This document shows positions 23,949 through 35,724 of a DNA stretch of 64,000 nucleotides, in pieces (positions within the stretch are counted from its first letter, which is position 1; every line of letters starts with the position of its first letter). The notes under the pieces were generated by a model. That model was not told where the DNA came from, ran no database searches, and saw nothing but the letters and a program-made list of their open reading frames with translations. This DNA is from Beverwykella pulmonaria (lineage: Eukaryota > Ascomycota > Dothideomycetes > Pleosporales > Melanommataceae), in assembly GCA_001599595.1 (NCBI GenBank), contig BCHH01000018.1, forward strand, positions 62,001 to 126,000, read 5' to 3'. The translations under genes were made by a program, and so were the position numbers.

Positions 23949-24258
23949 GGCCCGTGAGCATCTCCCATAGGACTGTACAACCAAGCTCTGCCAAGTATCC
24001 CGTCCGCAGCCACAGGTAACAAAGACTCCACTCCCGCCCAACTCTTCACGCCTCCTCCTCCGCCAGGAAAGGCGTACTCCGGCCAAGAAGTTGCCAAGGT
24101 GCAGCCAAGTTTGCTCAAATCCGAATGTCACCGTCAAGGCTATGTTCTCGAAGTTTGCTCGCAAATCGCGCGGGAAAGTCCAAGCTAACTACCAATCAAA
24201 CCCCTGCCGGTAAGAACGTGGTGCCAAGTGTATCGCGATGTGTCTCTGGATTGATGAT

Positions 24259-24264
24259 CACGTG
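24259..24264. promoter_or_regulatory. CACGTG, possible PHO4/NUC-1 site
   Basis: Second CACGTG, about 254 bp before the permease ATG, in the range normal for Pho4-type sites. Confidence 0.5.
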
Positions 24265-24517
24265 CCTACTTTCCCCCCAATGCACCAATGGCCTGCAGGC
24301 GTTCCCAAAGGTGACATTGGTTTCAGACGGTGCCGCTCTTGGCCATGCCCCTCGCCACTATCCCGCATGAGATAATTCCAGGCCTCAGCGAGCCAAGAAA
24401 ATACACGAACGGATCAAGAGCAGATACATAAAGCTTGAGGCGCTCTCTATGTTATTAACTCCTCATCCTCCGATCACTAACCCCTCCATCGATAGCTACC
24501 CGGACACACCTCTCAAG

Positions 24518-26494
24518 ATGGTGCTCGAAAAGTATACCTATGTGTTCGTCATCGGCACTATGTTTGCCATGCTCGATGCATACAACAACGGTGCCAGTAA
24601 GTATTTTTGACACACCTCAGTGGCTTATGGACATTGATTCAGCCGGTAGACGATGTTGCCAACGCTTGGGCCACCAGTGTTTCTTCGAGATCTATTTCCT
24701 ACCGACAGGCCATGATCTTTGGTACTATATTCGAAATGCTAGGAGCCATTACTGTCGGCGCACGAACTGCCGATACCATCAAGAACGGAATCATCCCCAA
24801 CGCAGCATTCAAGGGTGATGCGGGCGTCCAGATGCTTGCTTTCACTTGCGCTCTCGCGGCCGCGTCTAGCTGGGTCATGTGGTGCACGAAGCATTCCGCT
24901 CACGTCTCGTCGACCTATTCGCTCATTTCGGCAGTCGCTGGTGTTGGTGTTGCGACTGTCGGTGCTTCAAAGGTTCAATGGGGCTGGAACCATGGCAAGG
25001 GACTTGGTGCCATCTTCGCTGGTCTCGGAATGGCTCCTGCTATCTCCGCCGGCTTCGGGGCCACCATCTTCATGCTCATCAAGGTCGTTGTTCACCTTCG
25101 CAAGAACCCGGTACCATGGGCTGTTTACACCTCTCCTTTGTGGTTCCTCATTGCTGGCACTATTTGCACATTGTCAATTGTCAGTATGCCTTTGCTGATG
25201 CAGAGAGTCAAACTGCTAACAACCACTAGGTTTACAAAGGCTCCCCTAACCTTGGCCTCAACAAGAAGCCCCCAGGATACATCGCTGGTGTCACTATGGG
25301 AACCGGCGGTGGCGTCGCCCTTCTGTCAGCAATCTTCTTTGTGCCTTTCGTATACTCCAGAATCATCAATCGGGATCACACCGTCAAGTGGTGGATGTTC
25401 ATCCAAGGACCTCTGCTCCTCAAGCGCACCCCCCCTGAGCATGCTGATCGCATCAACGTACCGAACTACGCCGTCGTCCAAGAAGAAGAGGAGGAGGAAC
25501 AGTCTTCCTCTCACTCACCCGATTCTATTGATGAGATCGACGTTATCAAGGGTGGCAACTCCCTGCCTACCAATGTCAACGAGAAGAGCCTCGCCGAAGT
25601 CGACTCCCCGAGGCTCCAGGAAAAGACCTACGCTCAACTCATGGCCGAAGGACAAGAGAAGTTCCACGCTCGCCTAAGGAAGAAGCGTGGCCCTCTCGGT
25701 TGGGCTATGCGCACTCTCCACGAGAACCCCATGGGACCTGGCGAGATGTACGAGTTCAAGAACATCAAGATTCTCTTCATCAATCGTCTCCCTGCTATGA
25801 TCGTTGTCGGTGCCCTCTACGGCCTCCATTACGACATCCATGCCGCCCAAAGTGGTATTCATGGTACCCCTGAGGGCAACCGCATGAAGGGTGTGTACGA
25901 TGCCGCGAAAAAGTACCCTAACGAGGTTGAGCACACGTACTCTTTCGTTCAGGTCCTAACTGCCTGCACTGCCTCTTTTGCTCACGGCGCCAACGACATT
26001 GGTAACTCTGTCGGCCCTTGGGCTGTTATCTATGGTGCTTGGTCTACTGGCAACGCGGCTAAGGCGAAGGCTCCCGTTCCCATCTGGCAGCTTGCTGTCC
26101 TCTCCCTTACCATCTCGCTCGGTCTGATCACATATGGTTACAATATCATGAAGGTCATGGGTAACAAGATCACTTACCATTCCCCTAGCAGAGGTACGAT
26201 CCCCCACTCTCTCCAGTGCCGCAAATGCTAACGATTGCTTCAGGTTGCTCTATGGAAATGGGTGCCGCCATCACCGTCCTTCTCTTCTCGCAGTATTCCC
26301 TCCCCGTCTCCACGTCCATGTGCATCACCGGTGCCACTGTTGGTGTCGGCCTCTGCAACGGCACTCTTAAGGCCGTCAACTGGCAACGAGTCGGTCTGCT
26401 CGTCATCTCCTGGATCATGACCATTCCCATCGCGGGTACCCTCGGTGGCGTGCTTATGGGCATACTGCTCAACACTCCCCACTTTAAGGCTTAG
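24518..26494 (+). CDS. Sodium/phosphate symporter, PHO-4/PHO89 family
   Basis: Four exons: 24518-24596, 24650-25179, 25230-26193, 26244-26494; 607 residues. The PHO-4 family signature occurs twice, as expected from its inverted-repeat fold: NNGANDVANAW near the start (split by intron 1) and FAHGANDIGNSVGPWA in the second half. Hydrophobic helices flank both. The middle is a hydrophilic cytosolic loop rich in Glu and Ser (QEEEEEEQSSSHS), also usual. It should move phosphate with sodium across the plasma membrane at alkaline pH and low phosphate, like Neurospora PHO-4 and yeast Pho89. Two upstream CACGTG sites support control by phosphate starvation. The model is complete, ending LLNTPHFKA. Confidence 0.92.
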
Positions 26495-29400
26495 ATACCA
26501 TGATTCGTATCTACCAGATGCAGTTGGGAGTTCTTGCATTATCATTCATTTTTTTTCTACCTTCGGACTGGGATGCATAGATGGTGCATGTGTACTTTAA
26601 AGTGCGAGTATGATTTAATTGGGGATGAGTAACGAGACGTTTATAAAATAACAAGACGAGTCAAATTGAAGGGATTCACTCATTTAACTAAATCTGACCC
26701 ATAGCCAAACCATGATGCTAAACCCCGAACGACCCACTTGCTTGCTATGCAAGGGACCTTGTTGCCCAACGCGCACTTCTGTTTAATTTTGTGTGATTTG
26801 CTGCTGGGAACGTCAGTGTTAAGAGGATACGCGAGTCACACAGAGACCATCACTTTGCATCTGGAGTATTGCTGTAGATTCATGGAACAATCTCGTCGGT
26901 ATGATCGCCCTACTCCCTAGGCCGTAATCAGATGCACGAGATTATTCAACGGCGGCGACTTATCCTTTTCGTAAAACTGTTTAATGTGGCGTGAAGTAGT
27001 AATGAGAAGAGAAGTTAAAAAAACGGAATCACGGTCGGCCTCACCATAGTTGACTCGCTCCTCAAAGAGAGCCCTGCTGCCTAATTCAATTGCAAGCTCA
27101 CTATGCATGCTTTCCATTCGTTTCTACTCCAGTGGATAACTCACTATCAAGTACCAGCCAACACTGCTATCATATCAACGTGTTGCATCAGTGTTGTATT
27201 ATATAATCTCTCATCAGGATATACACTCGCAGTCACTTGTTAGCTAGTAATCAACCAGTCCTTTCCATCCTGTTGTTTCCCTACATCAAGGCTCGGCCGC
27301 GACGAGTGACACTTCAGATATATCTGTTCTTTCTTTACATGAGCACAGAAACTTCTACATTGCTGCTATATGTGATCTTTTCAAGGAGCTCAAAATAACT
27401 TGTTCTTTTCTACTTCTTCAGGATTGTACGACCCAGCGCTATTTCTGGCTTTAAATTCCATCTTGTACATATAATAAGACGCCTAAAAAATGGGACCGAC
27501 AGTATAGGTCGGCAATAATCTTCAAACTTTTTGCAACAGGAGAGATCTCAAAGTGTTTTAGAGGTAAATTTTAATAGCACCCCGAATGAATTTCCGTAAT
27601 CAGCGGGACTGCGACCATGATTATAGCTGGGATGCGAGAATTCATGGCGTGAAAGGTCTGTTCACAGAAAAACGGAAATGATGACAAACGATCTTAAGAA
27701 CCAGAAGATCCTACGGGCTTGTATAGGGTGATTAGCTTTGCAACTACTGTGCCGTAGCGAAGAGCTGCTTTGCCCGAATCCACCTCAGGCGATGGTTGAA
27801 AGCTTGGATGCATGGTGCAGGGAAGAGATATTGGCTCTCTTTCAGCTGCTTGTTTCATCATCATCCAACATAATATATGCCCAGCTAGGGCCCATCATTA
27901 AGGGTCAACACACAATCCGACAACCACAACGAACACCACCCACCAACACCTCGCATCACCGACAACGGGCACACGAAGAGGACTCCGAAGAGGGGGGGAC
28001 CACGATCATTGTTTTATCTTTCGGCGCACATATATATATCTTCTTTCTTTAATACATATAACGACATTGCAACGGACTGCTACCAAAAACCATATCATAC
28101 ATCTTGTTCAGTGCATTGCTACCTCGGACATCGCATGGCTGTGAGTCGCCTCTACCCTCCTGATTTTCTATATCAGCCCTTTACTCCACCACGCTACGCT
28201 ATATAAAGTGTATCCCAAAGATTCTCTCTACCTATGATTGTTCAATACGGAAGTCAAGACTCAAGAACTCCACAGTCTCTTCTCTCAAATGATCGTAACG
28301 ATCAGTTTTTGTAAGCTGTTAAAAATCAGATCACCCGAGTGTCTGCGGCAGCTTTCAAATATTCCGCCCAAAGGCATACACCAAGGCGAACGTTGAGGCG
28401 TCGAATGATGTGGCTCACTATTGAGTTCGGACGACTACCAATGTTACCATGCCTAGGCCTAAGCTCAAAGGCTATAGCAAGCCGAGAAAAAGTCCGCCGA
28501 AAGCCTGTTATATATGAAGTTGGGATGAGCACAGGGGAACAGGCTTAAATGATGATTCTGCGTGATTAGCCGTTGACACAGATTTCGACTAATGACAATA
28601 AGATGACGTGCATGGGGCTATTTGGTTAGGTTGTCATCAGACTAAGCATATGGATAGGCTCATCTGTTGATGAGGTCGGAATATGGATCATGGCGTTGGT
28701 TGGAGAGTGTGACACCAGGGTTATGGTCGTGGTCTCGCTTGTCAGCGCTATTGCTGCCGGATGATGTGGAAACTCTAGGTCGAGAGTTTGGAGAGCTAAA
28801 AATTTAGGTGATGGTGAGGAAGAGAAGTTTTGGCGACATAGGTTTGTATTTTAAAAACCACGATGCGACGCTAGCGCAAGTGTTGTGCCGTGGCCTTCGT
28901 CAATCTTTCTCCTATCCATTTTAGGTCAGCCTGAGTCTTTCGCCGTAGTTCCATATTGAATTAGGAATTAGGAGTCCATTATAAATTAGAAGGGTAAATA
29001 ATTTCACGACATCTAAGTGAATTCAAAACTAGTCATCAAGTTCAAAGATCTTACGGGACCGTTTATTCCTCTGCGCGGGTCTGAAGCAGTTGTGAATCAC
29101 TTTGTTTTAACATAGCGTGTTAAAACTTGATAGCAACAAGAGAATTTGGTATTTCGCTGTTCTCCGGCGCTGTGGAAGTGACCTAGAAATATGATCTTAT
29201 CGGCCTTACTAATTAATTCCCCTCAGAGCGATACCATTTAAAAAAATGCATATTCTTTTGATTGAGATCCAAGTCTCCTAAATCAATCATCTCACACCTT
29301 GCATGAGCCTGCTCATCATGGCACGTGGAACAAAGTCATATATCTATTCCATAATTATCTTTTTAGTACTATTTGCTCTCAGTGATGCGAAGGAATACGG

Positions 29401-31102
29401 ACAATACGGAACCGACCAAGACCATTATATGATGGAGAGGGGTGGGTTCATTGGTCGCGTTATGTGTACCGGGCTGAGGATGGAGCGGGCCACCACCTCC
29501 TACTCGAAGATCACAATGTCTTTGCTGACGTAATGGGAGTGAATGCCGCTATGGGTGCCTCTTTAGAGCTGGAAGCGAAGATGTTCGAATCGGGTCCGAT
29601 ACCCGGTGAGATGGCAATCTTACAAACCATGGGCAATCTCCTGATCAGACTACAAGAGAGCTGTACTTTTCTTCCTCCATTAAGCGCAATAGGGTTTGAT
29701 TTCGCTCGAACTTTCTACGATCGTGTGCTTCCACGACCCTGGAACGTTGTTCGGCAGTCAATCCCTAGCTCGATACACAGTGATAGAGGCAGGAGGCGCA
29801 ATGGAACGGAGATATTCATCGAACAGAAAGGAATTGTGGGGATCTAGGTGCCGTGCATCTATTCTGCAGGGAACCCATGAACCATACTATCAAACGAGAA
29901 TTTCCGGCTGGGTCTCGAATTGTGATAGTCAGGCGTATAGGCAGCGTGCTTCGGCTTATTGACCCTGAATTGGATAATTTAGACTCTACACCTCAAAGCC
30001 CGATTCCAGCTTGGGGTGCAAGCAAATCTTGCGCGATACGAATATACAATCGATTACCTCTAGTACGTCCTATGAAATAGTAAATCTAGTATTGTCGGTA
30101 TACCCGCCCGTGAAATGGGAAGGTACTCTGGACGCTGTTAATCGACTGCCCGTGGGTTTCGCGGATCGCTAGTCCACGGCGGTGCAAGAGCGCAGGGTAC
30201 GGTAGAAAGAGTATAGATTGCTTGTGACCACGAATCTTCTACGTAGCAAGGGCTAGCAGCGACGTCGAAGTCCACTACTAGCTTGCCAATTGTAGGTTTT
30301 GATTCTCGGGTTCGTCTCCTTCTAAATTGCCGGGGCCGTATATTTATGCCTGTGCGGATCTCGCTCGCTTAATCCACACAGTCCCCCTTCTGAGTCATCG
30401 TTATCTATAGAGCAATCCACCGTAATACCAACAAGTATGGAATTTTAAATATTACATAACTTGCCTTAAACATGACGGCAAAGCAGGGAGCATCTCCGTG
30501 GCTCTCTGGCTAAATAGATATTGGACGAAGCCGACGGATTAGGGGATTGAGCTGTCTGTGTCATGCATGGTAGAGGCAGTCAATCGTGTGAAGGATCGAT
30601 GGATATGAAAGGAATGTGAAAGCTGTGACGAGCTGATAGCTCACATGAGGACTATATGTACCCATTCTAGGGGAATTGACTAGAATGAGCAGTGTCCATG
30701 GGGATGGACAGCTCATATATCGATGAACTCTAGAACATTTGTAGTAGTCTTCACTAGATCTAAATTATTTTCCGGTATTTACGAAGTAAATTCAAATGTT
30801 GGGCTATTTAATACTGTGATAGGACACAGAACACGTTTTTACCCACTCGAATCCTTTAAATGTACTTCTCCATTATAAAATGCAATGAGTTAGAACGAGA
30901 AATACAAAGATAGTCTCGTGGTTGAGCCTGACAAAATTAATCAAATTGCTGGAAATAGAAAAATATTCGGCGTTGTGATCGGTGAGCAGCAACATTAGCC
31001 CTATTCAAGTATAGCCTCACCCCGCGTTTCGCCAAATCTCCCCGTCTCGTGCCTCACGCTTTTACGCGTAACACTTCCGTCTTCTGGGGATGTCTCTTTG
31101 CT
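26495..31102. other. 4.6-kb gene-poor, AT-leaning interval
   Basis: Many stops in all frames and no transposon protein motif, terminal repeat or RNA gene that I can see. The only coding-like stretch is the possible remnant at 29303-30080. Confidence 0.45.
29303..30080 (+). pseudogene. Possible decayed gene, family not recognised
   Basis: Three overlapping frames in series look coding-like. The first gives a hydrophobic signal-like start (IYSIIIFLVLFALSDA) and DQDHYMMERGG. The second begins around YRAEDGAGHHLLLEDHN and runs through GASLELEAKMFESGP and AIGFDFARTFYDRVLPRP. The third reads AVHLFCREPMNHTIKR and SRIVIVRRIGSVLRL. No splice sites join them convincingly, so frameshift decay of a secreted-protein gene is the simplest reading. 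I do not know the family; chance open frames remain possible. Confidence 0.3.
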
Positions 31103-33277
31103 ATGACTAAGCGCTCGCACACGCACGCTACCATTTCGGAACCATCTCAATCGGAGCCACAACTACCTGATGGAGAGGGCAATGGAACCGCCAACAATGA
31201 CGGAGATCCCGGGGCTTCATCGCCCAAGAAGCCTCGCAACTTTTTGGCTACCCATGCTACTTTGGTTCGTTGAAACACCTCCTATCTAAATCTTTGGACT
31301 TATGTTTGATAAATTCAGGCGTGTGATGTCTGTCGGTCTCGGAAGACAAGATGCGACGAGGATAGACCGCGATGCGGATTCTGCAGAGCGTCGAACTTTG
31401 AGTGTACATACCAAACGCCACGGCCGACCAAGTGAGCATATTTACTTTTCTTAATATTCCTGGAAATTGACACACTATATAGGAAGGACCAATCAATGGC
31501 TGCTGCAATAAATGCAATCCGACGATTAGAGACCAAAGTCCAAGATTTAACATCAGCTATCAACAATAACATCTCCAAAGCTGCTCCGCCTCCACCCGCA
31601 CTCGACCGTCAGTCACCTATTTCAACGATATCTCAGCCGAGTCCCGGAGCATTTCCGGTCCTTCAAGGCCCATCCAGCTTTTTCACACGTCATGACCGCT
31701 CAAGCGTGACCGACCTCGGGATATCTCCGCAAGCTGTTGGAACACCTGGAAAAAGTCCGTATCCAGTCTCTGAGGCACATGGTAGCATCAATGTCTCTTT
31801 CAGCCAGCATGCTGTCTCACTCTGGCCCGCCATTCAACAGATACTGCCACCGGAATTTGTCTCCGCACGAGAAGTTTTGCCTAAGGACTACATTGTCAGA
31901 ATTGAAAGCCAGCGGCCACCACTGCCAATGCATATCGATTACCCACCGGGCCATTTCTCTAAGAATTGGCTCACCGGACTAACGCTGTCAGTGATCAAAG
32001 GCCTCTCAGATGCCTACTTCGCAGTCTTCGATCGCAATATGCCAGTCCTGGACAAGTTTCATTTCTTTTCTAATACACTTGGACTAGCTATGGAAAACGA
32101 CTTCGGGTACGACATTGAAACTTGTGTAGTACTCAATGTTCTGGCACTTGGTTGCTTGGCGGTTAAGGCACATGAAGAAGGCAATTTCCCTTTGCGTTCT
32201 CGATCATTCACCTCCAGCGCCGGCTTTGTGCGCCCAGAGTGGTATGGATTGGTAATGGATGATCCACCCGGCCTGAAGTTCTTCAACGAAGCCCGAAAAC
32301 GCTCCGGATTCCTCATGTGTCAAAACGACTTACAAACCGGTCAATTCTACATGCTATCTACCCTCTACTACGCGCAGATCCTCCGACCTATTGATTCGTG
32401 GACTACAGTAAATAGAGCCGCGCTATGCTGCATGAGTATCTTGACTGGCAGCGAATCTATCGACTTCGATCAGTGGGAAGGAGACATGTTCTCACGGGTG
32501 TATTGGAATACCCTCATGTACGAGACGATCATCACTCAAGAGCTCAGTCTCCCTTTGAGTGGCTTGCTGGAGTACGAAGCAGATATGCCGATACCCAAAT
32601 TCACTCCATGTCCACGACCCAAGACGTCCATCTCGGTCCTGCTTGTCGACGACGATGACTCCTTCTTCAACTTCCACTTCCTGGCCCAGGCCGCCCACCG
32701 AATCATCCTTACTCGTATTCGACACAGCCTGTACTCATTCGTCGAGAAGGAAGGATCGCCAACACCGACCATCACGGCTGAAATGCACCACCAGCTCGAA
32801 CAGTGGCGCAATAACCTCCCGCCCTCACTTTATTTTTCGGATGACGAGAATGCGGGCAGTTCACCCAGCCCCGCGCACGTGATCGCAAAAGCCATGCTGC
32901 GAAGCCGCTACCTCGTTGCGAAGTTCCACATCGGGCGACCGTTTCTCTATAAAGCACTGCACTCCCCCGCCTGTACCACCGAAAGCGATTATCGTGAGAT
33001 CCAGCAAGGTCTCAAGGGTGCGATGTACTGGCCAACAGCCATGGAACTCTGTACGCAGATGAAATCCGCGCTGCCGCTCAAGTTCGGATGGTGCTCCCAA
33101 TTTTTTGGACAGATTTTGTTCTTTAATGCCATCGAACGATCGCCGGATCAGAAGTTGAGGGAAACGCTGCCCACGGGTTGGCAGGAATGGGTGCAGATCA
33201 TGATGGCTCTTATCGAGAGTTGTGCCAAGTATAGCCCGGGGATTGCGAAAGACGCGGAGTTGTTGGGACTGCTGTAG
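31103..33277 (+). CDS. Zn2Cys6 fungal transcription factor
   Basis: Three exons: 31103-31264, 31319-31431, 31483-33277; 689 residues. The DNA-binding zinc cluster lies on exon 2 with cysteines at 56, 59, 66, 73, 76 and 83 (CDVCRSRKTRC then CGFCRASNFEC), spacing C-2-C-6-C-6-C-2-C-6-C. A short coiled linker follows (AINAIRRLETKVQDLTSAI), then a Pro/Ser-rich stretch and the middle homology (fungal_trans type) region from about 230 on, including WLTGLTLSVIKGLSDAYF and YWNTLMYETIITQELSLPL. It acts in the nucleus on CGG-type half sites; targets unknown. An in-frame upstream Met (31049) would add 18 residues; I prefer 31103 (ATGACTAAGCGC), which starts a basic, nuclear-signal-like N-terminus. Confidence 0.9.
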
Positions 33278-34324
33278 CGTCGCGGGGCTGGGAATTGGCG
33301 TCGACAGTGGCTGCTCAATCCTTCAGAGCATCCCATATACACAGCCTGATACGACACGCGGCCATCGTATCGTTGAACGCGGTCCTGGCTCGAAGGAGTC
33401 TTCCTTCATCTAGCACGCTGCACTCTTTACTCACACCAAGGCCGACGATTGGTTCGGTGAGATGAGGCGATCTCTTGGGCTCACATCGTTCGCATTCCAC
33501 ATTTTCAGTTTTTATTGTGTCAGTGATAAAGAGTAAAAATGGGCGCCCTACGCTCTTGAACTTTTCTGTTCTCAGAAGAACGGATCCTATCACTTGAGCT
33601 ACCTGGCAGATACTTCAGTGCAGAGTTCAAAACACAATCGCATTTCGCGAAAACCTGCGCCACCTTTGGTGGTGAAACGTAGCCTGATCTGGCTCGGTAA
33701 CGTGACGATCAATCTAATTTTAGCCATGAAACTGGCGAGACCCGGTGCTGATTGGCCGATCCAACTTTATGCGTCAATGAACGTTCAGCCCTGCCGATAA
33801 TTTTCAGCTGCCCATGAGGTGATGATAGAATAAATAAACGGAAGGAAAGGTGGTGGTAGAATAGTTCAGCGGGGGCGGAGAATAATGCGATGCTCTCCAA
33901 GAAATCTGTCTCCAAGAAATGTGAGCTATCAATCACGAAAGGAATGTCATCGATGAATTGCGCCCCAAGTCCAAATCAAATCAGGTTTGGCTTGCGGGCG
34001 CTATACTCAATAGGGATTAGGGAATAGGCTTAAGCTTAGCTGATCATCCCTACCCTCTTGAGGGCATGCCTCGTTCTGACCTCCCCTGACCGTCGTGGAC
34101 GAAACTTTGCCTTTCACTCCTCCTTTCTTTTCTCCTCGCTGCTCTTGTGTCCTTCTTGTTGCAGCGCCTTTCGAAAGGCCACTGCACGCTGTGTCTGCGT
34201 CTTTCTGACACTCCGGCCCGCCGACTAAACGTTCCACGGGTGTATTCCAGGCCACGTCGCCCCAGCATAGCGAAACACAGTCTTCCACTGCCTAATCACC
34301 TGCCATTCTTTCGTCAACACCAAC
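33278..34324. other. Intergenic, CT-rich leader at right end
   Basis: No gene seen. The 34080-34324 part is pyrimidine-rich, as in promoters and leaders of well-expressed fungal genes, and leads into the glycosyltransferase. Confidence 0.45.
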
Positions 34325-35724
34325 ATGTCAGGCTCAAACTACTCGTACACGTCGCTGGTCAACCTCGGTCCCCAAGGACGATGGCGTCGCGTGCTTCTTG
34401 TCGCCATCGTGCCCATGCTGTGCGGTTTCATCTACTATGCCTACGAATCGTCCATCTTCCCGCGCACGCCCTTTAAGCCATCGCAGTAAGTCTTATTGAA
34501 CATCTCGAGACATCCATAATGTGTCAAGCGAATCGGCTGTCCTCGCCCGGCGGCGTCACATGCGCCGACAGACTCACTAGCTAACACTATGCGCGCTACA
34601 GATACCCGTACCAACACAATGTGTCCCTTCCAGCCGACGACATATCCATGGCTACCGTCATCAAAGCCCTTTACAGCCCCATCCTCCACCCTGTCGATGC
34701 TGCCAACTTCACCGATGAGGACGGTGACGTGCACAAGCTACCTGGCGAGCCGCGGTTCAAAGAGAAACTTGGGAAGAGAGTCCTCGTGCTGGACATTGAC
34801 AGCCGGCCGCTGACCGGCGATGGCCAGCTCATGAACGAGGAGCTCAAGTGGAAGGGCATGCGCCCGCTGTCGGCTGGCATGCTTAGCCATTTCATGTTCG
34901 GTATGCACCCCGTCAGAGTCGGAGTGTTGGACACGACGATGGCAACAAAGGAATGACACTAACAACTGATAGCTACGATCCACGGCTACGACTACAAGTT
35001 CATCCGTGCCCCTGACTACCCGGACCGCTGGGGCACCTGGGTCAAGGTGCCCATGATGAAGGAGGCCCTCAAGACCCACGACTATATCGTCTTCATGGAC
35101 TCGGACGTTATGTTCCACTACCCGCATCTCCCGCTCGAGTGGCTCCTAAACTACTGGAACATGACAGCCGATACACTCGCCATGATGTCCATCGACCCCG
35201 ATGAGCCGCAGAACTACGATGCCAAGGGCAATCGATACCTGAACACTGGCTTTGTGATTGCCCAACAGAGCAAGCGGACACAAGAGATGTATAAGGCATG
35301 GGCCGAGTGCCCATCCGAGACACGATACAAAGGCTGCGCGAACTGGAAAGTCGCCTGGGCTCACGAGCAGGCCGCCTTTGGAAACTATATCCGCTATGAC
35401 TACGACCGGCCCGACGACATCAAAGTCCTGCCCTGTGTGGAGGCAAATGGCGCTCCCGAAGCTGTCAATCGTGGTGGCTGCAAGGGTACTTTTGTGCGAC
35501 ATTTCTGGGTCGACAAGGGGCTGCTCTCCAAAGGACTTGCCGACTCCGTGATGCAATACTTTCTGCCCCGACTACACCAAATGTACCATCAGGAGGCTCC
35601 CGAGCACATAATCGACAAGAAGGGCTTCAAGCTGGTAGGCGCGGAGATGGTACCAATGACAGAAGAGGAAAAAGAGCAAATGGCGAAGGATGCGCTCAAG
35701 AACCAGAAAGACGAAGGATTTTAG
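34325..35724 (+). CDS. Type II membrane glycosyltransferase, GT34-like (MNN10/GMA12 type) by resemblance
   Basis: Three exons: 34325-34485, 34602-34900, 34973-35724; 403 residues. A short cytosolic tail precedes one transmembrane anchor (about 22-40, RVLLVAIVPMLCGFIYYAY), as in Golgi glycosyltransferases. The lumenal domain carries the metal/sugar-nucleotide motif DSD in DYIVFMDSDVMFHYP, then YLNTGFVIAQQSKRTQEMY and WAHEQAAFGNYIRYDY, the latter like the HEQ block of GT34 enzymes. It should transfer a hexose to cell-wall glycans or glycoproteins in the Golgi. The family assignment rests on motif resemblance; other nucleotide-sugar transferase families with a DxD are the alternative. N-glycosylation sites NVS, NFT and NMT fit a lumenal location. 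Confidence 0.75.

Larger units (their letters stand above)
22226..24517. other. Gene-poor interval upstream of the phosphate permease
   Basis: Holds a 134-codon open frame (23011-23415) without signal, motif or splice support, a short tandem repeat at 23749, and two CACGTG sites near the right end. Confidence 0.4.

Noticed and set aside
26738..28548. Several 60-100-codon frames
   Set aside because: Short, AT-rich, hydrophobic by composition only, without motifs.
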